Positions 1 through 6,686 of a stretch of 10,600 nucleotides of DNA are shown here, in pieces. Every line of letters starts with the position of its first letter. Within the stretch, counting starts at the first letter, position 1. A model generated the notes under the pieces. The model had not been told where the DNA came from, made no database searches, and saw only the letters and a program-made list of their open reading frames with translations. The translations under genes were made by a program, and so were the position numbers. The stretch covers positions 1 through 10,600 of the forward strand of contig JADYZI010000410.1 of assembly GCA_020853255.1 (NCBI GenBank), read 5' to 3'. The DNA is from Acidobacteriota bacterium. Its GTDB lineage: Bacteria; Acidobacteriota; Blastocatellia; Pyrinomonadales; Pyrinomonadaceae.

Positions 1-625
1 ATCGAAGAGACTTAAACGGGATCTTTGCCTCGACCGACCATCCCCAATCTTCGATCACGCCTTTTGATTCCATCACGATATCGACAGAAAAATCCGCACC
101 TTGCTCCTGCCCTTCGGAATATATGCCATCCTGCTGAATTCCCAACGGATTGAAACCAAGTACGTATGCCCGCCGCTGGTCATCGTAAGTATCTAACCAA
201 ACGCGGACATTGTCCTCGCCGAACACGCCGTCGCGGCTTGCCACACTTGCCCTGATCTTGTCCTTTTCATCCCAGCATTTGAATGCGATGTAGAGATTCT
301 TCTCGTCATACATCATCAAAACCTCGGTCGGCTTCGAAGGCGCAATGTTGTTGCCGGGCTGAACCTGGTAAAAATCCTTGAAAACGGCGGCATTCTTCCA
401 GAGCTCTTCGTCGATCTTCCCGTCGATGGTTAGCCCTTGAGAAATTTTCGGCACGCTGACGGGATTGGCCTTTTCGGACGGGATCTTGACGGCGGACTTC
501 TTCGGCGGATCGTCCCTTTTTACCTCAACAACCGAATTGCCTGATTGAACTACGGCGGAACTCGGTTGGGCATTTACGCACAGGATCGATGACAGCAATA
601 TTAAGACGGCAAATAAATTCTTCAT
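1..625 (-). CDS. CBM9-like / DUF5916-type exported protein (3' part outside window)
   Basis: The first 208 residues of a larger protein are present; the frame is open at the left edge. Residues 1-19 form a signal peptide (Lys at 3, hydrophobic core 4-17, then VNAQ), so export to periplasm or outer membrane is expected. Residues about 59-208 fit the CBM9-like domain found at the N-terminus of DUF5916 proteins: an opening strand with TIDGKIDEELW (66-76), YDEKNLYIAFKCWD (106-119), VRVWLDTYDDQRRAYVLGFNP (140-160) and the closing VEAKIPFKSL (198-207). Full-length relatives are usually several hundred residues longer and end in a beta-barrel-like region, which cannot be seen here. The ATG at 625 is chosen because it places the signal peptide correctly; no good Shine-Dalgarno lies before it. 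The 204-base gap to the DUF4097 gene shows no clear promoter or terminator. Family assignment is by motif recognition; the substrate is unknown. Confidence 0.8.
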   Translation of the reverse strand, partial: MKNLFAVLILLSSILCVNAQPSSAVVQSGNSVVEVKRDDPPKKSAVKIPSEKANPVSVPKISQGLTIDGKIDEELWKNAAVFKDFYQVQPGNNIAPSKPTEVLMMYDEKNLYIAFKCWDEKDKIRASVASRDGVFGEDNVRVWLDTYDDQRRAYVLGFNPLGIQQDGIYSEGQEQGADFSVDIVMESKGVIEDWGWSVEAKIPFKSLR

Positions 626-829
626 GTCGGTATTTATCAAGATGCAGTTGGGGCCTGCGGTAAAGCCTTTGGGTTCGCAGACGCCAGACACAGGCGCCAA
701 AAACCCGCAGGAAAAGAAATGGTTTACCAAAAATTCATCTACCGAATGGCAGGTTCTGAATGACTATAACGCCGGGAAAGTCACAAGGCTTCAAAACTTG
801 TCCCTAAGGACCGTGCCCCCTCGGCTCAG

Positions 830-2740
830 TTATTTGCTTAGTGTATCCGCGCTCCTGAATCGGATCTCGCCGTCATCCAGGCTTAAGTTGAGTTTCGGCC
901 CGCCGGAGCCAAACCGCCACTGCCCTTCTTTAACTTCCTTTGGCGCGGCCATGTCTTCAACGGTCAGGGCTTCGAGATTGGATGTCACGTCTGCATTGAA
1001 GGCTTCCGGGACGGTGAGAATAAATCTGCCGTTTCCGGCACGGCCTGTAATACGCGAGAAATTTCCTTCGAGGTAAACATCGGCGTCGGCCACTTTTGAA
1101 TCGAGTTCGCCGGTAAATCCGATGATCCGCACCTGGGCGTCAGCGGCGGCCACGGTGAGTTTCCCTTCGGCATTGCGAACGTCGATCGCCTCATCGACAC
1201 CGTTTAATTCTATCTCGCCCGAAACGCCGTCAAGCCTGATCTCGCCATTTGAAACGACCTTCAGATCCGCCTTTCGCGGGACAAATACATCGATTCGCAC
1301 CGATTCGGCGTCTCCGTCAAAGTACATATCGCGGGAGGCATCGTCATTATTCAGGATCTTCAACGTAACCGAGGTTGGGGTCGCTGTTTCCGCAACCGTC
1401 ACGGGCGGTTGACGGCGGTCGGCCATCTCGGTCAATACATATTTCACTTCGTTCTTGTCCCACGCCCTGATCGTCACCGAGCAGCCTTTGGCGTCAACGG
1501 TCACTTTGGGAACACCTTTGACCGGAAATGAATTGACCTTCTTCACCATCTGCGGATTCCGGCCCGTCCAGCGAATGCGGCGCATGTTTGAAAGGGCTTC
1601 CTGCTGCCTTCGGAGCCCCTCATTAACTTTCCGGTTGATCTCGGCCTCATTGATCTTGAACTTTTCATCATTGGCCTTTAGATTCTCGAAGCTTTCGACC
1701 CTGATCTTCTCGATCTCGGCGGGAATCTTCGCAAGTTCAGGGATCGCGACCTCGATACCGGCCTGCGCAGCTTTTGCCGAATCTCTTGTTGCTTTTGCGA
1801 TCTCTTTGTTTATTTTGTCGGTGTTGAATCGCCGCGAGCTATCAGTATCCCAATCCCGATCGTCGTCGTTTCCTTTCTGCTTCAGCAGGTCCGTCGCCGG
1901 ATTCGGTGCTTTCCCATCATTCCTGCGCTGAACGGTTAGCGGGCCGTTCACGCTTTCGAGCCGAACCTGTACATCGCCGCTTCCGATGCGGCCGTAAAGA
2001 TCACGGCCAACATACTGGCCTTTGCGAACGGGCAGGCCGAAATCGTTACGAATATCTCCGTTTAGTGAGTCGGCCTTTATCGTCGCATTTACGTCCGAGG
2101 GAAGCGTCAGGTTCACGCGTCCGTTGACCGTGCTGAGCGAGATCCGGGTGCCAGTCTCGAGCCGTTCAAAATCGGCCGCAACCTCTCCGTTCACCGTCGA
2201 AAGATTTGCCGTTCCGCGAAGATTAGAAGCAATAACATTGCCGTTTACCGCCGAAACTTTGGTCAGGTTCGTGAAATTCGATACGGTCACAGAACCGTTG
2301 ACCGTCTCGATATCATCCAAAACCGCACCTCTCGGGACCGACAATCGAAATTGAACCTGTAGTTTTCCGTGGTTCTTCCATCCATTCTGGCGGCGGCGCC
2401 AGTCGTCGTAATCCGTCTCGACGCTGAACGAATCCGGCCGAGCGTCGATCTTGAGCTGAACTTCCGCGAGAGCGTCCTTCGTGTCGGCGGTCTTAACAGC
2501 TTCAAGACGCACTTCGTTCTTATCCCATGCCTCGACGGTGATCGAACCGTTAATATTCGACACATTGACGCGGCCGTTCGCGGTGAATGGATACGACTGC
2601 TCGAATCGTTCCTGCTCGTCGCCCTGGGCTGTAACGGCGTGTACGGCCTCGGCCCGTGTTGCCGGACCGCCTTGCTTGACCGCTTCACCGCTCGCCGAAA
2701 AGATCAGGCCCGCAAAGAAAATTGAATATAGCCAACTCAT
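830..2740 (-). CDS. DUF4097-type beta-solenoid exported protein, two lobes
   Basis: A 636-residue protein with an N-terminal signal-like hydrophobic stretch (residues 4-18). Two beta-rich lobes of DUF4097/adhesin-like repeats are visible. The first (about 45-272) has short turns of about 20 residues built on V-N-G: TVNGS 146-150, AVNGN 164-168, TVNGE 182-186, TVNGR 204-208, SLNGD 225-229 and SVNGP 263-267. The second (about 405-633) has SNGEI, SGEI and NGRF turns. Both lobes begin with nearly the same strand, AWDKNEV (71-77 and 426-432), suggesting internal duplication. Between them, about 300-395 is a charged, probably helical linker rich in Lys, Glu and Ala. No catalytic motif is seen. DUF4097 proteins are mostly of unknown function, often envelope-associated. 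The start at 2740 is supported by AGGAGA ten bases upstream. It probably has its own promoter in the divergent region and may be co-transcribed with the CBM9-like gene 204 bases downstream. Confidence 0.85.
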   Translation of the reverse strand: MSWLYSIFFAGLIFSASGEAVKQGGPATRAEAVHAVTAQGDEQERFEQSYPFTANGRVNVSNINGSITVEAWDKNEVRLEAVKTADTKDALAEVQLKIDARPDSFSVETDYDDWRRRQNGWKNHGKLQVQFRLSVPRGAVLDDIETVNGSVTVSNFTNLTKVSAVNGNVIASNLRGTANLSTVNGEVAADFERLETGTRISLSTVNGRVNLTLPSDVNATIKADSLNGDIRNDFGLPVRKGQYVGRDLYGRIGSGDVQVRLESVNGPLTVQRRNDGKAPNPATDLLKQKGNDDDRDWDTDSSRRFNTDKINKEIAKATRDSAKAAQAGIEVAIPELAKIPAEIEKIRVESFENLKANDEKFKINEAEINRKVNEGLRRQQEALSNMRRIRWTGRNPQMVKKVNSFPVKGVPKVTVDAKGCSVTIRAWDKNEVKYVLTEMADRRQPPVTVAETATPTSVTLKILNNDDASRDMYFDGDAESVRIDVFVPRKADLKVVSNGEIRLDGVSGEIELNGVDEAIDVRNAEGKLTVAAADAQVRIIGFTGELDSKVADADVYLEGNFSRITGRAGNGRFILTVPEAFNADVTSNLEALTVEDMAAPKEVKEGQWRFGSGGPKLNLSLDDGEIRFRSADTLSK

Positions 2741-2762
2741 TGATAAATATTCTCCTATTGTA

Positions 2763-2798
2763 ATTGGATGAGAGAATTACCTCGTTTCTACATCCAAT
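2763..2798. promoter_or_regulatory. 8-bp inverted repeat in the leader of the DUF4097 gene
   Basis: ATTGGATG (2763-2770) and CATCCAAT (2791-2798) are perfect inverted arms separated by 20 bases. They lie 22-58 bases upstream of the ATG at 2740 and just before its ribosome-binding site at 2751-2756. They could be an operator half-site pair or an mRNA hairpin in the 5' leader. Nothing identifies a cognate regulator, and 8-bp symmetry may arise by chance. Confidence 0.3.
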
Positions 2799-2953
2799 AC
2801 ACCGCCTTAGATGCATTTATGACAATTTTTCAAGACGATCCGAGATTTAATTCTCACCAATGAATACGGCACGCGATCGGCTGTACGGTAGGAACCGGTG
2901 GATCGTTACAGATGGTTTGGAAGTAGTTTTTACCCTTCTCTGATCCTTTCGCG

Positions 2954-3042
2954 AACTTGGTGTCCTCCAGTTGAGGCCTTTGTGTTAACGGTTTTTTCTT
3001 AACACAAAGCTCACCAAGTTAAAGACACAAAGTGCACAAAGG
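2954..3042. repeat. branched inverted repeat with repeated ACACAAAG motifs
   Basis: The outer arms AACTTGGTG (2954-2962) and CACCAAGTT (3012-3020) pair over 9 bases. The inner arms CTTTGTGTTAA (2978-2988) and TTAACACAAAG (2999-3009) pair over 11 bases around a 10-base T-rich loop. Between the left arms, CCTC (2964-2967) and GAGG (2973-2976) can form a side hairpin, so the whole folds as a branched structure. Two further copies of the motif follow (ACACAAAG 3025-3032, GCACAAAGG 3034-3042) at 10-base spacing. No U-tract follows the stem on either strand, so it is not a classical terminator. It looks like a dispersed intergenic repeat of the kind found in many copies in some bacterial genomes, but copy number cannot be judged from one window. 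Confidence 0.6.
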
Positions 3043-3054
3043 TACTTATGATCC

Positions 3055-3067
3055 AACTGTAACAGTT
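3055..3067. promoter_or_regulatory. 13-base perfect palindrome, possible operator
   Basis: AACTGT (3055-3060), one central base, then ACAGTT (3062-3067). The symmetry is perfect, but the site is short and lies 243 bases upstream of the operon start. It could bind a dimeric regulator. There is no regulator gene nearby to support this. Confidence 0.2.
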
Positions 3068-3310
3068 CACTAGACTACGCGTGCTAAGGTTCCTGTGAAA
3101 GCCGCGCACCGTGGCCGGATATAAATGGCCCGATCGGCCTGTTAATCCATGCCATCTTGATATAAGATATCGCATCAAACCCTCGGGCCACTTCTCGGCC
3201 GCGGTAGGGAAACTCACGCCTGTTATCTGACCTACTGAGCTGGAATTTACTTATATTCCTCGATTTGTTAGGTTATTAAGTTTGGTGAACTCGGTCTGAC
3301 GGAGAACACT

Positions 3311-4543
3311 ATGGACCTAAAACGAACACAGCTTCATATATTGTCCCGTTCGCAGGATCTTTCGGACAGGGCAAGAACTGGTGTTTCTCTCCATTGCCAC
3401 ACGGAACACTCAAAGGAAATGCTTGACTTCATTCCGCACTACGCGGACAAGCTTCCAATAATCAACTTTTTCTGGCACAAGGAGCGGGAAAAGTATCTTG
3501 CCAAGGAAGGCAAAGGGATCGATTTTTCAACTGCCTATTGGTCGCCGCCGATGTCGGGGCATTCGGTTTATGAGATAGAGAGCGGCCAGATCGCGGAAGC
3601 GGGCCTGGACCCGATCGTTTCGGTCACTGATCATGACAGCATCCACGCCTGCGTTGAGATAAACGAAAAGCAGGAGAATCACAAGGCGCCTATTTCACTC
3701 GAATGGACGGTTCCGTTCGATTACGGATTCTTTCATGTCGGCGTTCACAATCTACCAAAAGCGAGCGCTGTCGAGATAACGAAAACGCTTCTTGATTACA
3801 CCTTTGGTGACGATCCGACGGACGAAAAGCTGACCGAGATGTTCGCCATGCTCAACGACCTGCCGGGCGTGTTGGTGATTCTCAATCATCCGATCTGGGA
3901 CATCGAATTGGTCGGGGCCGAGCGGCACGAAGCGCTATTAAAGGATTTTATCAAGCGTCACGGCCGCTGGATACACGCATTTGAGGTCAACGGCTTCCGT
4001 TCGTGGTCTGAGAACAAGCGTGTCATTGAGATGGCCGAGGCTCTCGGAATTCCGCTTGCCACCGGCGGCGACCGTCACGGCTGCAAGCCGAACACTGTGA
4101 TAAATCTGACCAACGCAGATACCTTTGAAGGATTTGTTGAAGAGATCCGCGTGGACAAACGCAGCGAGGTCGTCCTGATGCCTGAGTACGAACAGCCGCT
4201 GCACTCGCGCCAGATGCAGTCGTTCTCAGAGATCTTGAAACTTTATCCGGATTTTATCGAAGGGCGGCAGAAATGGTTCGACCGCGTATTCTTTGATATT
4301 GGCGACGAAAAAGGACTGGTTTCTCTTTCCGGCCACGGCTGGCGCCTTGGCGGCCCGACCTGGCTGCGCGCGGCAATCTGGACGCTCGGATTTCTCGGCA
4401 GCCCGACAATGCGTCCGGCCTTTCGATTAGCGAGAAAGAAAAAAGACCGTGTGCCGAAAGATGTCGCGCGAACGAAATTTGAGATACCGGACCTTGATGA
4501 CATCGCAATCGGTCTTGGACGCGATACAGTTACCGAAAGCTAG
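3311..4543 (+). CDS. PHP-domain metal-dependent hydrolase
   Basis: A 410-residue protein of the PHP superfamily (polymerase and histidinol phosphatase type), metal-dependent phosphoesterases that act in the cytoplasm; no signal peptide is seen. The metal-binding pattern is readable in order: LHCHTEHS (27-34, ligands H28 and H30), VTDHDS (105-110, D107 and H108), SLEW (E131), FHVGVHN (H142, H146), NHP (H193), FEVNG (E225) and GGDRHG (D254 and H256). Between the HxH and TDH motifs lie about 75 residues, more than in minimal PHP proteins, including an aromatic insert (FFWHKERE, YWSPP). The C-terminal 110 residues after the PHP core are not recognised. The start is supported by GGAGA six bases before the ATG. 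It is the first gene of the operon, ahead of three glycosyltransferases, so its substrate may be a sugar phosphate or phospholipid-linked intermediate; this is inference from context. Confidence 0.8.
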   Translation: MDLKRTQLHILSRSQDLSDRARTGVSLHCHTEHSKEMLDFIPHYADKLPIINFFWHKEREKYLAKEGKGIDFSTAYWSPPMSGHSVYEIESGQIAEAGLDPIVSVTDHDSIHACVEINEKQENHKAPISLEWTVPFDYGFFHVGVHNLPKASAVEITKTLLDYTFGDDPTDEKLTEMFAMLNDLPGVLVILNHPIWDIELVGAERHEALLKDFIKRHGRWIHAFEVNGFRSWSENKRVIEMAEALGIPLATGGDRHGCKPNTVINLTNADTFEGFVEEIRVDKRSEVVLMPEYEQPLHSRQMQSFSEILKLYPDFIEGRQKWFDRVFFDIGDEKGLVSLSGHGWRLGGPTWLRAAIWTLGFLGSPTMRPAFRLARKKKDRVPKDVARTKFEIPDLDDIAIGLGRDTVTES

Positions 4544-4554
4544 CTATTGGATAC

Positions 4555-4631
4555 AGGCGGAAACACGACCAATAGGGAGTGTGCCTCATCGGCGACAGGA
4601 TGCACACTCCCTACCGGTCGTGTTTCTGCCT
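4555..4631. repeat. 77-base near-perfect inverted repeat (REP/REPIN-like hairpin)
   Basis: The left arm 4555-4584 and right arm 4602-4631 are each 30 bases around a 17-base loop. The outer 16 bases pair with only one G-T wobble (AGGCGGAAACACGACC against GGTCGTGTTTCTGCCT). Two bases mismatch, then 12 more pair (TAGGGAGTGTGC against GCACACTCCCTA). It starts 11 bases after the PHP stop codon and lies before, or overlapping, the 5' end of the next gene. Arm length and layout resemble paired REP elements moved by RAYT transposases rather than a simple terminator: the stem is long and only a loose T-rich stretch (4639-4644) follows. It could still act as a partial terminator or mRNA stabiliser between the first two operon genes. 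Confidence 0.75.
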
Positions 4632-4642
4632 TTAGTGCATTT

Positions 4643-5854
4643 TTGAACGATTCAACACAAAACCAGTTACGCATCGCATTTTTTCCTGACTCGTATCTCG
4701 AAGTGAACGGGGCCGCGATGACCAGTCAGCGACTTGTCGCATTCGCAAAGCGAAAAAATTTTCCGTACCTCTGCATTCACGCCGCAAAAAAAAGCGAGAC
4801 ATGGCAAGACGGAAGCGTCACGTATATGACGCTTAAGCGTTCGCCGTTTTCGTTTTCGCTTGACGAAGAACTCGCCTACGACCCGTTCTTTCAACGGTAC
4901 GCGGGCAGGATAAATAAGCAGCTTCTTGAATTCCAGCCGGACGTGATCCACATCACGGGCCTGAATGATATAAGTATCGTCGGCGCATACCTCGGCTGGA
5001 AGCATCAAATACCGATACTTGGTTCCTGGCACACAAACCTTCACGAGTTCGCGGCCCACCGGCTGGCTAAAATGCTGCGATTTCTTCCCTCGTCGATGGT
5101 GAGCGGAGTCACCGGATTTGCGGAAAAGCGTATCCTTGACGGCGCCGTATTCTATTACAAGATGCCGAAGGTGGTTCTTGCCCCTAATCAGGAATTGATC
5201 GACATTCTTGCATCCGGGACCCATCGACGCTCGCAGATAATGTCTCGAGGCGTCGATACCGAAAAATTCTCGCCCGCACACCGCACCCTCAACGATGATG
5301 TGTTCCGCATCGGTTTTGTCGGACGGCTTCGTGCTGAAAAGAGCGTGCGCTTGCTCGCTGATCTTGAGCGTGAATTGATCGCCCGCGGCAAGTCTAATTT
5401 TAAATTCCTTATAATTGGCGAAGGCAGCGAGCGAAAATTTCTTGAAGAAAATATGCAGCACGCCGAACTGCCTGGTTTTCTTGACGGCGACGAGCTTTCG
5501 CGCGCCTACGCGAATATGGACCTCTTCGTATTTCCTTCGAAAACCGACGCGTTTGGCAATGTGACCCAGGAGGCCTTTGCCTCGGGTGTTCCGTCGATCG
5601 TGACGAATGTCGGCGGGCCAAAATTCCTTGTGGAACCGGGCCAGACAGGTTTCATCGCAAAAGACCTCGCAGAGTTTGTCGAGTATACTGTTCGGTTGAT
5701 GGATGATCCGGAAGAGCTTTCACGGATGAAAAAGGCCGCCCGCGAAACCGCGATGGCAAAGTCATGGGACGCCGTCTTTGAATCGGTATATGTCGGATAC
5801 CGGACGGCATACGACCTGCGCGACAGAAGATATCAGGGTAATGACAGCGTTTGA
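4643..5854 (+). CDS. GT4-family glycosyltransferase (GT-B fold)
   Basis: About 403 residues if translation starts at the TTG at 4643; the frame stays open upstream to a TTG at 4547. The fold begins at once with LRIAFFPDSYLEVNGAA, the first strand and glycine loop of GT-B enzymes, so no ATG start fits: the first in-frame ATG, at 4718, is too late. Neither TTG has a clear Shine-Dalgarno, and the upstream extension would translate the inverted repeat, so 4643 is preferred. C-terminal nucleotide-sugar motifs, numbered from 4643: SRGVDTEKF (201-209), VGRLRAEKS (226-234), FPSKTDAFGNVTQEAFASG (297-315). The usual E-x7-E pair reads D302-x7-E310, as in MgtA/GtfA-like mannosyltransferase relatives. It probably transfers a sugar from a nucleotide donor to a lipid or glycan acceptor on the inner face of the membrane. 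It overlaps the next gene by 14 bases. Confidence 0.88.
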   Translation: MNDSTQNQLRIAFFPDSYLEVNGAAMTSQRLVAFAKRKNFPYLCIHAAKKSETWQDGSVTYMTLKRSPFSFSLDEELAYDPFFQRYAGRINKQLLEFQPDVIHITGLNDISIVGAYLGWKHQIPILGSWHTNLHEFAAHRLAKMLRFLPSSMVSGVTGFAEKRILDGAVFYYKMPKVVLAPNQELIDILASGTHRRSQIMSRGVDTEKFSPAHRTLNDDVFRIGFVGRLRAEKSVRLLADLERELIARGKSNFKFLIIGEGSERKFLEENMQHAELPGFLDGDELSRAYANMDLFVFPSKTDAFGNVTQEAFASGVPSIVTNVGGPKFLVEPGQTGFIAKDLAEFVEYTVRLMDDPEELSRMKKAARETAMAKSWDAVFESVYVGYRTAYDLRDRRYQGNDSV

Positions 5855-6671
5855 AGAAATTCACCGATCAGTCACCGACGCCGATGACATCGAGCAGGTC
5901 CACGACGTTGAGATACCGCTCGGCGAGGTCCTGCGGAGCCTTGTCTCGCACCCGCTCCAGATAATCACTCGCTGGAACTGGAAATCGGCCCTGATCGGCG
6001 CCGTGCTGCGGGCCTCTTTCTACTTCACTGTTTATCAGGCCGCCAAAGAGAACATGCGGGCCGCCCTGACGGCCGCCGCCGTCGAACTGGCATTCAGGTT
6101 TTTCACATCGGGCGCTTCCGGGTCGATCGTCCAATCATTCCGTCATGCAGCGCCGGCATGGTTGGCAACACTGTTCGTGACGGTAACGCTGCCCATAATA
6201 AGCCACGCGGTAGAATATGCTACCCACTACGTTCAGGAAGTATACTTCCACGGCATTCTGCCCGGATCGCAAAATAACGGCAGACAGTGGGCCTTCGCTT
6301 TCTCGGTGCTGTTTTCGGCACTTTCGGCAATGTTCAATCTTTTCGCGATGCGCCACGGTGTTTTGTTGGTCGGGGCCGGGCAGGAAACAAAATCCCTTTG
6401 GGCCGATTTTAAGAAGATCCCATTTCTAGTCTGGGAATTTCTCACCTATCTGCCATTGCTCATTATCCGTCTCGCCGGTGAACAGAAACTTGCACAGGCT
6501 GCCGGAATCATGTGCCTGTTCGCGGTCAGCATCGGTTCCGTTCTCGGCCTCTTTCGCGGAAAATGGTCATGGGCGTGGACGGCCACCATCGGTGCATTCG
6601 TGACGCTATTCGTCTGGACATTGGTTGTCGCAGTTGGGTCGAAACTTCTCAGGCAACGGGAAAGAAATTAA
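5841..6671 (+). CDS. multi-pass inner-membrane protein of unknown family
   Basis: A 276-residue protein from the ATG at 5841. The open frame extends to 5778, but that would overlap the preceding gene by 77 bases; 5841 overlaps it by 14 and has AGGG just before it. After an acidic N-terminal stretch (1-48), about seven hydrophobic segments can be seen near residues 49-66, 72-90, 105-127, 148-171, 193-212, 217-238 and 241-266, with a basic C-terminus (RQRERN). No transporter, flippase or acyltransferase signature is recognised. Polar or charged residues within or next to segments (H103, H122, E125, H129, H137, R171) are positions to compare with relatives. Its place between glycosyltransferases suggests a role with a lipid-linked acceptor, for example anchoring or moving it; this is context only. 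Confidence 0.75.
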   Translation: MTAFEEIHRSVTDADDIEQVHDVEIPLGEVLRSLVSHPLQIITRWNWKSALIGAVLRASFYFTVYQAAKENMRAALTAAAVELAFRFFTSGASGSIVQSFRHAAPAWLATLFVTVTLPIISHAVEYATHYVQEVYFHGILPGSQNNGRQWAFAFSVLFSALSAMFNLFAMRHGVLLVGAGQETKSLWADFKKIPFLVWEFLTYLPLLIIRLAGEQKLAQAAGIMCLFAVSIGSVLGLFRGKWSWAWTATIGAFVTLFVWTLVVAVGSKLLRQRERN

Positions 6672-6686
6672 CAAGCAGGGCGTGAA

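Larger units (their letters stand above)
2741..3310. other. divergent intergenic region without a convincing gene
   Basis: This 570-base stretch separates the minus-strand exported-protein genes from the plus-strand operon, so it should hold promoters for both. From left to right it contains an 8-bp inverted repeat (2763-2798), a branched inverted repeat with ACACAAAG motifs (2954-3042), a 13-base palindrome (3055-3067) and some GGCC-rich partial symmetry near 3113-3139. A weak sigma-70-like element upstream of the operon could be TATATT at 3252-3257, but no good -35 stands at the right distance, so no promoter is called. The Shine-Dalgarno of the first operon gene is GGAG at 3301-3304. A 68-codon open frame on the minus strand (3011-3217) runs through the repeats and resembles nothing recognisable. 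Confidence 0.7.

Noticed and set aside
624..1076. 150-codon open frame on the plus strand covering the gap between the two minus-strand genes
   Set aside because: It starts opposite the start codon of the CBM9-like gene, runs for nearly 250 bases antisense through the well-supported DUF4097 gene, has no Shine-Dalgarno and matches no recognisable protein. Its first 60 codons lie outside other genes, so a relic cannot be fully excluded.
3011..3217. 68-codon minus-strand open frame in the divergent intergenic region
   Set aside because: It reads into the ACACAAAG repeat, has no recognisable motif and points toward the minus-strand gene without a plausible ribosome-binding site.
4555..4644. The 4555-4631 hairpin as a rho-independent terminator
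   Set aside because: The stem is far longer than a normal terminator stem and is not followed directly by a U-run; the T-rich stretch is short and eight bases away. The downstream genes also seem to need read-through.
4667..5461. 264-codon minus-strand open frame inside the first glycosyltransferase
   Set aside because: A shadow of a gene with full GT4 motifs on the plus strand; its own translation is Cys/Arg/Lys-rich and shows no domain.
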